Assembly (NCBI GenBank): GCA_951213105.1
Contig: OX578146.1
Span: forward strand, 110,566,195 to 110,630,194
DNA length: 64,000 nt
Reading direction: 5' to 3'
Source of the DNA: Amaurobius ferox
Lineage: Eukaryota; Arthropoda; Arachnida; Araneae; Amaurobiidae
Shown piece after piece: positions 11,199 through 20,727 of this stretch (position 1 is the first letter of the stretch; each line of letters opens with the position of its first letter). A program made the translations under genes and the position numbers. Below the pieces are notes generated by a model, which saw nothing but the letters and a program-made list of their open reading frames with translations, ran no database searches and was not told where the DNA came from.

Positions 11199-11878
11199 CC
11201 ACCATATGAACGTTTGTGATGCCAAAGGCACTCAAAAAGCTCCATGAAAATATTAACTTAAATGCAAAATGCGCACTTATCAACTGTTTATATAAGTATA
11301 GTTTTTAGAGTAGGTTTCACATAAACGCAACGATTAACATCCGAAAAAAAAATATGATAACGTTTTATATCATACAAACGCATTTATAACGTAGTACATA
11401 CATACCATGAAGTTAGAAAGAAGGAGATAAAACTCCTATGGATGAAACATTTGAAAATGCCATAATGCTTTGAGAATTATATCTAGGTGTCGCTAGTGTT
11501 AGTAAAGTAGCTTCTACTGCTAATTGACACAACAGAAAGACGTAGTATTTAGTATATGTATTTTTGATTACTTTTAAACTAAAGATTCCCTTATTATGAG
11601 TATTTTCCCTTATTACCAGTATTTTTTCATAGTTGTAGGATATAATACAGAATATAGGGAGATAAAAATAAATTGAAAGATAAAATAACTTTAAATACGT
11701 AGGAATATTCTTTATTATTTCAGTCCAACTTTACATTGCGCTAATAATTTATTTTTACGAAATTGGCAGCTTCAATATATATTTTAGGCTTTTTACCATA
11801 GAAAAGCATACAATGCAGGGCTGCTTATCTTATCCCAACGCCACCTGAATTATTGTCTCAAACGATATTGGTGTTTTT

Positions 11879-12186
11879 TTAACCTTTTGCTTACGGGTGG
11901 GAGAGCGTCAATCCCAAATGAAAAACCTGTCAAAAAGATAGGTATTTGACATACCCTATCCCAAACAGTTCGACCCCCCCCCCCCCCCACACACACACAC
12001 ACTTTGCAGACATTGGCATCCATGGGCGCCAATGCCTGCAAAGAATGATCGAACTGTTTGAGATAGGGAAGCCAATGTCTGCAAAGGGGGGTTGAACTGT
12101 TTGGGATAGGGTATATCAAATACCTATCTTTTTGAGAGGTTCTTCATTTTGGATTGACGCTGTCCCACCCGTAAGCAAAAGGTTAA
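11879..12186. mobile_element. piggyBac-type MITE flanked by TTAA
   Basis: The 300-bp body at 11883-12182 lies between TTAA at 11879-11882 and TTAA at 12183-12186. Its inverted termini read CCTTTTGCTTACGGGTGGGA on the left and the matching complement tcccacccgtaagcaaaagg on the right. Inverted similarity continues inward for about 90 bp (gcgtcaatcc, tacctatcttttt and gatagggta segments). TTAA target duplication with CCYTTTG-type ends is typical of the piggyBac superfamily. There is no transposase frame, so it is non-autonomous. Inside are a 15-C run, a CA run and a duplicated module containing ctgcaaag and gaactgtttg. Confidence 0.85.
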
Positions 12187-14040
12187 TATGAAGCTTTAAC
12201 TCCTTACTTTTACCTCCATGATACTTATGTTTGTATGAAAAAATAAATATCGTTACCTTACATCTTAAGGAAAATGTATCAAATTAAAACTCCGCGAGTC
12301 ACCTTTTATTAACTCTGCCTCAATGCCAACCTCATATATTTGTCACCTGCTACAGCACAACTTGGGGGAAATAAAAAGAAAAAAAAAAGCTTTGAAACCT
12401 GTTTGCACCGTGCATTATTTTACAAGCAGGTGAAAGTAATTATTCCGAGTCAGTTTTTTACGCAGTAATACAGTATTGGTTCAGGTCAGGTTTTTCAATG
12501 GATGTGGCTTCAATGTTGACTCGCAGATATTTTACCCATCCAATTAGGTATGGAAAATGGAGTGTTAGGGGCATTGTATGCAAGACAACAAGCTTATTTC
12601 CATGTAGTGGCTTTTAAATCGGTTCTTTTGTTGCGATGCGTAGTTGTAGAAGATATCGCACCGTAATAAGCACTCGTGCAGAATCTGATTAATATTGCGG
12701 GAACAGGATGGACAATATTAAAAGAAGACTTGCACGGTGTTAAATGATTGTTTTTTTTTTTACTTTAATGTAATTATTATGCATGACCGAAGCGAAGTTT
12801 ATTCTCCATCCCTAACGAAGCGAAATCTACATTTGCCTGAATTTTGTTATCCCTTTTACTCGAAAACTTCAATAAGTAGGAAGATGATATTTTGCATACA
12901 TATATTAAATTAAAGGCAGATTTGCAGAATCGCAACTTCAATTTTTAAAACAAACTGTAACAGGGTGAAACATCCGCTTTTAGACTGCGCATGCTCACTG
13001 CGCTTCCTACAAATAACAAGTAAACAGCAACTTTTAAACAGCTAATTAAAACTTGTGCACTTGCATGCATTGTGGTTTAGACGTGCTCCTGTATATCAAA
13101 CACTTTTTACAATTTAAATGTACTATTTTGATTTCATTGTTTACCTGTATTCTAATTTGTTTAATTTAATATTCAAATTCTAAAAACTTATATACTCTTC
13201 TTTATTAAGATTCTCAAATATTAAAATTATTTATTTTTACTTCTAATTTCACAATTATTTATTGAACAAAGTTTTAATTTGAAATCTTCCACAGCTCGCG
13301 TAATTCACGGAGACCATTCAAAGTCCGGCTTTTTGCTAGTGCAAGTAATTTTCTCGAAATATAACTAATATTAAACTAAGATAGCTATGATTTTATTCTA
13401 CTTAATAACACCTCAGCAAATTTAGAAGCGATAAATGGTACTTTGCTCTACATTAACACTAGCAGATATAGCCGAGGTTGCCCAGATAATATTAAAATGG
13501 GAAAAAATTGTGATATAAAATTTAAAACATTTTAGTGGTATATCTTCTCTTAATTAAGCTTAAGAAACGAGTGAAAGTATATAAATGTGTTGAGCTGTGT
13601 TTTCTGGCAATAAACGGTCATTACAGACAGTATAAGTATTTTGTATTCATCTTACTTTGTTCCATGGGCAAATGCATGAGGATAAAAGTTGAATAAAAAT
13701 CATTACCTGAGTTCAGTCTTATTGCCATATAAAGATTAAGAAAATTATATATTTCTATATTAAAAAAACTAGGCGCAGACGCCGCTGACCAAATCCATTT
13801 AAAATAGAAAGGTTTTTTGTCAAAGATAGCGCCGGACTTATGGCACTAAATAATTTGAAATTTGGCATGATGATTTAGAATACATTTCCATGTGTCGCTT
13901 CTTATTTTGGTCGCATAAAAATAATGCTGTTGCCATTTCAAAAGAAGTAATATTTAAATTATTGATTTAAACAAAGGAAACGCTATTTTTTTTTGTCTCT
14001 GTATTAAGAACAAGCAGTGAAACGTATAACTCGCAAAGCA

Positions 14041-14195
14041 AGCACTAGGGTTGGTGAGTACCAGCAAACAAGGTACGGCCCCGACGGGCGTACTACGTTT
14101 AAGTAGCTGGCGGATCTCGTCAACGAGGGGATTGAGTAGGAGGCGACGGGGATTTGTAAGAGTTAGCTAGCAGGGGGCCCCAGCACCCTAGTGCT
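14041..14195. repeat. GC-rich insert with 11-bp terminal inverted repeats
   Basis: The ends agcactagggt (14041-14051) and accctagtgct (14185-14195) are perfect inverted complements. The 155-bp interior is much richer in GC than the intron around it (for example ggtacggccccgacgggcgt). I could not find a convincing target-site duplication. It is probably a short non-autonomous DNA element of unknown family. Confidence 0.5.
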
Positions 14196-14584
14196 AAGAA
14201 AAAAATGAATATTGTATACACCAACAGTGCTCAAATTCCTATGACAGTAAGAACGCGTAGTACAGTATTAAAACAATGAATGATAGGAGTTGTTCTAATA
14301 TTGGAATCATGTCATCATATGTAGTAAGATTGACGTCCACAGAGGTTTGTAAAATTATGACTTTTTTGTTGCCATTTTAATAAAGCCTATTCGGTGAGCT
14401 AATGAGCAGAAAGAAATTGGCTCATCGGTTTCTGGACGAAGGAATGGTAAAGTCTAGGGCAACAACAAAAGAGAAATGCACATATATACCATGATTGTTA
14501 ATGTAAAATAGATAAACAGCCAAATCCTTTTTAGTATATGCACTTATACATGCATTTATTGCCATGCATGATTTTATTTTTCAG

Positions 14585-14773
14585 ATTACACACTTTTCTA
14601 CAAGGATGAATACGGTCCATGGAGCGAGATCACTCTTCCAAGATCCGCAGAAAAGGAGTACACCTTAAGTGGGTTGCGGGAGGGTACCAGGTACCAGCTG
14701 TACATGCGTGTGACGTCAGAGGCTGGAGACAGCGACCCCAGCGACATACTCACCGTCAGAACAGAGGGAGGAG
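14585..14773 (+). CDS. Dscam: Dscam-like receptor, exon E: rest of the third FN3 domain
   Basis: This 189-nt exon is phase 1 at both ends, with acceptor ttttcag and donor gtatgg. Its first two bases complete His, giving HYTLFYKDEYGPWSEITLP. Then come YTLSGLREGTRYQLYMRV and TSEAGDSDPSDILTVRTEGG. The L-x2-G-T-x-Y-x-L-Y-x-R-V pattern is the F strand of an FN3 domain, and WSEITLP matches the D-E region of the last Dscam FN3 domain. This exon completes the membrane-proximal FN3 domain begun in exon D. No Ig domain intervenes before the transmembrane exon. The open frame continues past the donor for about 75 codons, but that part is intronic in composition. Confidence 0.94.
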
Positions 14774-15267
14774 GTATGGCCTTAGATAGTAAAATATGTG
14801 GCTTTCATAATCCAGTTTTTATACTTTTTGCTAATGTATGTTCTTCTGGACTGATACTATTGTGCAGTGCTTCCATGCTATACTTCCTTGGTATCTGGCT
14901 ATTGTTAGTTTGGTTACTTCAAATGGGATCGGTAAAAATATTAAAATTAATATTAAAAAGTCGCGCGAGCAGAAACGAGTTACTGTATGACCGAAAATGA
15001 ATTTAAATATACGTGACAACGCGTCAAAGATGTCATCGGTAACACGGCGAAAAACAAGGCAGCGTTTACAGTGGTAGAGGCCCTATATAAATAAGGCTCC
15101 CATCACCAAAGAAAGAAATGTCGTTACTGGAATTTCATACTTGAGATCGTAGTACAATTAAACAGCTTTTCATTATCACAGATCATGAAATGTGTATTCA
15201 AAATGCAAAATGCAAATTAATATAAATTTTTAATATAATAAAACAGTATGTGTGATTGCGTGATTTA

Positions 15268-15308
<41 letters not shown>

Positions 15309-15408
15309 TATATCCTTTAAATACAATCAAATTGAGGTGAAATATAATATCCAAGGAATAGTAAGACACATTTGCTGCTCTATCTAAGCCTCAAAGTATG
15401 TATAATAA

Positions 15409-15615
15409 ATGAGATTGAAAATTGATTAAAACAAGAAGATGTGTGTTTACGGGGTTGTAGAAAGGTCAAGGGGGATTGTGATCCCTTTTCCTGGTTTAAG
15501 CATGCTTTCATTCCCAAAGCATGCCTAAACCAGGAAAAGTGGTCACAATCCCCCTTGACCTTTCTACAACCCCGTAAACACACATCTTCTTGTTTTAATC
15601 AATTTTCAATCTCAT
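15409..15615. repeat. Near-perfect fold-back palindrome (~207 bp)
   Basis: The left arm, about 15409-15505, contains atgagattgaaaattgatta, gatgtgtgtttacggggttg and aaaggtcaagggggattgtg. The right arm, about 15517-15615, is its inverted complement with only a few differences; the loop is about 10 bases. The same peptide-like frame is therefore open on both strands, which explains paired open frames here. This is probably a fold-back MITE; no transposase is present. Confidence 0.9.
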
Positions 15616-15631
15616 ATTATACTATTTTATT

Positions 15632-15635
<4 letters not shown>

Positions 15636-15693
<58 letters not shown>
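15636..15693. repeat. TA dinucleotide microsatellite
   Basis: An almost pure TA run between the two fold-back elements. Similar TA runs occur at 15270-15302 and inside the next palindrome at 15841-15882. Confidence 0.95.
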
Positions 15694-15700
<7 letters not shown>

Positions 15701-15721
15701 ATAAAATATTTTATTTTAATC

Positions 15722-15837
15722 ATGATTGTTGATTCTCTTTTTAATACTTCTTTTTAATTTGTAGGCAAATTTCTAGTTAGGGTATTTTGAGCTACAACTT
15801 CTCTCTATTCTATCATTGGATTTTCATTTTATATTTT

Positions 15838-15884
<47 letters not shown>

Positions 15885-15988
15885 GAAAATCCAATGATAG
15901 AATAGAGAGAAGTTGTAACTCAAATAACCCTAACTTAAAATATGCTTAGAAATTAAAAAGAAGTATTAAATAAAGAATCATCAATCAT
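15722..15988. repeat. Second fold-back palindrome with a TA-repeat loop
   Basis: The left arm runs from atgattgttgattctc (15722) to ctatcattggattttcat (15828). The right arm from 15883 to 15988 is its inverted complement with moderate divergence. Its central loop is a TA run. The symmetry may extend a further 15 bp outward. It is probably another non-autonomous fold-back element, unrelated in sequence to the one at 15409-15615. Confidence 0.85.
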
Positions 15989-16047
15989 TAGGAAAATAAA
16001 ATGCATAATTCCTGTCATCAAGCTAAAAATAATCAACAAACGTCAAT

Positions 16048-16135
16048 GGTGTGAATTCGAAAATGGAAAAACAATAAATATTCAAGCATTAGGTGTGAAT
16101 TCGAAAATGGAAAAACAATAAATATTCAAGCATTA
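16048..16135. repeat. Exact 44-bp tandem duplication
   Basis: Two adjacent copies begin ggtgtgaattcgaaaatgg at 16048 and 16092 and run to caagcatta without visible differences, suggesting a recent duplication. Confidence 0.9.
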
Positions 16136-18142
16136 AAGCTATACACGTGGATAAGCACTAAGCCTAAAAAAATTGTTCATTTCGAAAAAATTATTTTTCA
16201 AGTCCAAGTATTTAATCAAAATGATTACAAAATATGCTTGTTTTGAAAAAAGAGATAGATTATATCTATAAACTCTTTTTACTTGGATGACAAGCATAAA
16301 GCTTGAAAAATTATATAGGAAACAAGAACACCTGAAGTACACTACAAATGTCCTATTCATTCGAGCAATAAATGAAGAGACCAATGTTGCCAATTGCAAA
16401 AGATAAAAGTAGAGATCTATAAATAACCAATAATCTACTGTTGCCAATCTCGAGAAATAAATAACAGTATTGCGAAAAGGCAGTAAAATGTGATGTATTT
16501 ACAGTAGAAGCTACAAAATAAAGGAGGGGGAAAGGCATAACACTTACATTAGCTATGTTTATCAAAATTCAAAAGAATATCGAATGGATAGAGAAACGTA
16601 TTTAACTAGTCAAACAAATTCAACAAAATTAAACATGCTATTTTATAAGACTATTTCTGGCCTTTCTATGATGATTTAGAGTTAGAAATTAAATTTGAGG
16701 AAATGAATACATTATAATGTATACTATTCGCTGTATATATATTACATTCATGAGAAGATGTCGGATTAAAATACTTCCTATGCTAAAGCTATCACAAGCT
16801 GGCCTCAAAATATTACAATTTCTTATAGTCAGTCTCCTTAGTCATTTCAAAGCGAAACAAAAAACACTCTATGCTCTAGAAGTTTTTAAAATTCTGAGTA
16901 ACACTCGTATTATCCTATAACAGTGTACTTAATTATAATATAAATGACATTTCAAATTTAAGTTCTTGTGTAAAATTGCGAATGAGCACAAATTACTAAA
17001 TAGAGTCATAAATTACGAAATTGGTCGGAAGAGAAAATAATTTTCTGACCATATTAATTTATGATTTTGTAAAGTAGTTCAAGGAAATCCCTTGTACGCC
17101 CAAAATGGTGTAGGTTGAAGCATGACTAAATGTAATTCAGGAGGTTCAGGTTTGATTTACGGTTCTGGTCAATTGTTATTTTGATGTAAAAAGAAGTTTA
17201 ATAAGTTGCAATTACCTCTGAGTTAAGATTATCTACAGTGTATATGGGTATACTTTCTCATATATAAAAAAAAATAATAATATATCCATACTGTTTTCTT
17301 TGCGACATCAGTTGTGGAACTTTATCTTTTTCCCCCCTTTCGTTAGTTCCGCCTTATTTAATCTCAAAACATTTGTAACATTCTTGTAATTGAAAGCACC
17401 GTCTTCTAAGACATTCACTCACTGTTACATGTGCTTTAAAACTTGTCTTGCTTCATCCTGACACAAGAGCTATCTTCCATGACTCAGGATAAGATAAACG
17501 CCCCCATTCTCCAAAGTAATTAAGGTTGCGTACTTGCGAGATCATTAGCTCCTCCTTTTGTTGATGTGCGGAGTCTTGCTGATACTGTCTCCATGGTCTG
17601 AGTCAGCAGACGAGTGTAATCAACGAATATTGATCCGTAGATAATAAGTTCTTTTCCTAGATTATTGAATGTTTTCTTTCATTGGAGTGTAAATTTGATC
17701 GCAAAAACTGAAATACCTCTTAAAGCGTTAGTTCAAATTGCAGATTTTACAAAGTGATGTCCTCTCCATTTTTTGCACCACTTTTGAGATATTACATTCA
17801 GATAAGCTGCCACAATTCTTTTAAAATGTCAATTTTTCAGATAAATTCATGCTTTCCTAATCTGGCATTTTGATAAATCAATAAAATACTTAATACAGAT
17901 TCAATAAATGAATGCTTGGTTGCCATTGTACAATAACATACCTTTCTGATCATCCCAAAGTGATAAGGATAAATAATTTTGACTCTCAACCAGGACTATG
18001 CAACAAATCCAATGGAAAACCCATAGACAAAGCGAACAGGAATTGGAAGAAATGATGTTGGCATTGTATCTGTGTGTATTTATTGTATACTGTGTGCGGG
18101 TAGGTCCAATTTTTTATATTTCTCATAAGCTAGTGACGTTGC

Positions 18143-18268
18143 ATTAAAGGGACTAGAGGGTTGATATTAAAGGGGCTAGAGGATTGATATTAAAGGGGTT
18201 AGAGAGTTCATATTAAAGGAGCTAGAGGGTTGATATTAAAGGGACTAGAGGGTTGATATTAAAGGGGC
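18143..18268. repeat. 23-bp minisatellite, about 5.5 copies
   Basis: The unit is attaaaggggctagagggtt plus gat, with one to three substitutions per copy. It lies in the intron before the transmembrane exon. Confidence 0.92.
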
Positions 18269-18371
18269 AACTTCCTCTATAAGTTAACTAATTATGTTCG
18301 TTCAGTACTGGCAAACAATATCCAGCGTTATAAAACCGCATTCGATTGTCGACTCCCCTTTCTAAAATTCT

Positions 18372-18729
18372 GGCTAGATGTGTTGTTGTTGAGACCCAGA
18401 CCGTCCGACCTACCAGAAAGGTGTAAGGTAACTGTATGGACGGCCGGGAAGTGCCACCCAATTTAGACCGGAACCCAGTGGGGGAGGCATCCACAGGGAC
18501 CGTACCCTCCTTCCCCTACCACCAACCTCTCGGAAGGACTTACGGACCCACATGTTTAACGTGATCGTACTCCGCATGAACACGGCGGCATTTGTGGCAG
18601 CGTGCAAATCTAGCGCGCAAACCACGGGGATACCGCACCCGCAGGCTAGATGTGTTGAAGACCCAGACCGTCCGACTCGTCCAGAGGACTAAGAGCAGCT
18701 ATTTGGACGGCCGGGCAGGCTAGATGTGT
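18372..18729. repeat. GC-rich composite repeat bounded by ggctagatgtgt
   Basis: The 12-mer ggctagatgtgt occurs at 18372, 18644 and 18718. After the first two copies comes a shared module containing gacccagaccgtccga and, about 45-55 bp on, ggacggccggg. The halves gaccgtcc and ggacggcc can pair, so each module can fold into a hairpin. Between the modules is about 170 bp of GC-rich sequence with open frames but no recognisable protein. The contrast with the AT-rich intron suggests an inserted mobile element, possibly a SINE-like or nested pair. Its family is unknown. Confidence 0.55.
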
Positions 18730-19342
18730 GTCGTAATTCACATAATAAATTATTTAATGAGCACTGTAAGTTTTTGGAGACTATAGACTATAACTGGCGG
18801 ACTGATTCAATTAAGTGTTGATTTAGTAGTGGACACGTTGCTGTTTTGTTTGACATATATGATACATTAAAGCGGCTAGGTAAAATTACCAGTGAGAGCT
18901 CAATAAGCGGCGATAGTGTTAAATACAGAAGATTGCTGGTAAACCTGAATTTAACAATATTCCAGATTTAATTAAGAATGTATGAGCTTTAACCTGACAC
19001 AATATTAATTCAAGTCTCATTTGCTCATATTTAATGAGAAAATTTTATTGTTCACAAGCTTTAATGGTAACGCAAAATATTAAAACTGAATGAAATGTTA
19101 AATAAAACAAGGTAAAAATATGAGCAAACAAAAATATCTTCAATTCGTTCATGATTAGATAAGGAAATAAGTCGTGATGGGTTGAGGATTGCACCAGAAG
19201 ATCTCTGAGTTCTACTACAATATGCCTTAGGAATACAAAGGACCTCCAATAAATTAAATATTCCAGTTAATGAAATATCTGTTCTCGACAAGATGATTAT
19301 TTTATTAAACGGGTTTAACAGTATTCATTCCATATCATACAG

Positions 19343-19667
19343 CAGTAGTTCCCATTAGTTTGAGGCCGTTGACCTGCTATTTTTCAAAAGCCAAGCTAAG
19401 GTCAACCCTGCTTTTGAAAATTGCTCATGGACTACCCTGCTTTTGAAAATTGCTCATGGACAACCCTGCTTTTGAAAATTGTTCATAGATAATCCTGCCT
19501 TTGAAAATTGCTCATGGACAACCCTTCTTTGAGATGTGTATGGTAGTCACCTATGACCTATTTATGCGAAGCAATGTTTTAGTGAGAATGTGGGGGTTGC
19601 CCTCAATAAGTAAATAATTTCTGATAAACTATGAATAGTGCAAAGGACCACAAATTGGGAGCTACTG
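19343..19667. mobile_element. hAT-like MITE containing a 29-bp tandem repeat
   Basis: The left end cagtagttcccattagttt (19343) and the right end, read as complement cagtagctcccaatttgtgg (19667), form imperfect terminal inverted repeats of the CAGnnGnTCCCA type common in hAT elements. An 8-bp target duplication is not clearly conserved. Inside, ccctgcttttgaaaattgct starts at 19406, 19435 and 19464, with variants at 19493 and 19522, a strict 29-bp period. No transposase is encoded. Confidence 0.6.
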
Positions 19668-20550
19668 CCCTAGAATATCAAGACTGTCAGTGACATAACC
19701 AAGGTAGTTAAGGGTTCATAACTTCCATTGGCTGAACAATAGCATTAAATCTCCATTAGGCTTATATCAGGTAAACAATATCCAGCACAATAAAGCACAA
19801 TTGAATCGTCAACGTCTCTTTTCGAGATCCTAGATAAACCTATGGAGGCTATTGACTCTATAAGCTAACCAAACAGGCTTTGGAAAAGGCTCCACAACAA
19901 AATGGAACGTAGAACTTCGCATTAATCCTCAGACTGTTGATAATGCGAAAGTACCAAGTAATTAAATTTCTCTGCATCCATAAGATCGTTAACTTCTGAA
20001 ACTGGTTTCTGTTACAAGCTATTTTTTATTGACCAATGACTCCTGTTGATGTTATCATCATAGCCGCGACTGAAGAGTCAAGCACACAGTGGGAACTCTG
20101 ATGTCTTCAGCCAATGACTCTCCCTACAAATTATCATATTTCGATTTTAGGAGACACAGTAGGAAATATATAGAATTTTAGTTTCCACTAGGCTTTCTCT
20201 TAGATTCATATTTAATATTGCCTTGGTCCACATATGTCATAATCGGTGTTAGAATGAAAAAAATATTGTATATTTTTATGAACAGTCAGGAGTTATTTTT
20301 TATTGATCCTATACGTTCTTTAAAAAAAGTATTTTTTCAATGAATTTGAGTCAATTGAAGGAAGTAAGTCCTGGAAATACCAAGATCTCTCTTACAACAC
20401 TGCCCAAGTTTTTTATTTCAATTGAACACTCCGCCCTTTATGGAAAACATCTCTATTACCATGTTTTCAAATGATTTTTTTGATTTTTTTTATAAAATTA
20501 TTAATTATGTTTTTCTCTATTTATATTTACGTTTCTGTCTATTTGCCCAG

Positions 20551-20727
20551 CCCTGTCTGACATGTCCTCTCACCCTGTCGTGGAACGGAGCGAGGACACG
20601 CCTATCTACCTGCGCCTGCCCGTTATCGCCCCCTTGGGGTCCTCGGTGGGGATCATCTTCCTCGTCCTGATCGGGGCCTGTTTCTACGTCAGAAGGGAGG
20701 AGAAACGCTACAAAGCAGCGGTGCCAG
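20551..20727 (+). CDS. Dscam: Dscam-like receptor, exon F: transmembrane segment
   Basis: This 177-nt exon is phase 1 at both ends, with acceptor tgcccag and donor gtgagt. It begins ALSDMSSHPVVERSEDTP, a short linker after the last FN3 domain. It then encodes a hydrophobic helix, APLGSSVGIIFLVLIGACFY, roughly at 20622-20690, followed by the positively charged stop-transfer RREEKRYK. The orientation is therefore type I: extracellular FN3 domains and a cytoplasmic C-terminus. The exon ends AAVPG, the final Gly being completed by the next exon. Position and phase match the transmembrane exon of Dscam-family genes. Confidence 0.94.

Larger units (their letters stand above)
6632..14584 (+). other. 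Large intron between exons D and E (8 kb)
   Basis: This intron carries the 141-bp GGGCCC array, two short minisatellites, a G-run region, the SINE and the piggyBac MITE listed separately. Overlapping open stretches on the minus strand at 8271-8502 (with the Cys cluster CYQCKNASC) have no recognisable full domain. The segments 8550-9010, 9380-10180, 11200-11880 and 12190-14030 are AT-rich and I see nothing specific in them. Donor gtaagt and acceptor ttttcag are canonical, and joining c with at gives the His of AHYTLFYK. Confidence 0.85.
14774..20550 (+). other. Intron between exons E and F (5.8 kb)
   Basis: It contains the fold-back palindromes, TA microsatellites, minisatellites, a GC-rich repeated module and a hAT-like MITE listed separately. 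The stretches 14780-15250, 16140-18140, 18730-19340 and 19670-20540 show nothing I can name, apart from a second degenerate copy near 19769-19860 of the sequence at about 18311-18380 (aacaatatccagc followed by a gaatcgtc-like segment). Acceptor ttgcccag precedes the membrane exon. Confidence 0.8.

Noticed and set aside
15380..15701. Overlapping open frames on both strands with the same protein ending
   Set aside because: They are a by-product of the palindrome at 15409-15615, which reads alike on both strands.
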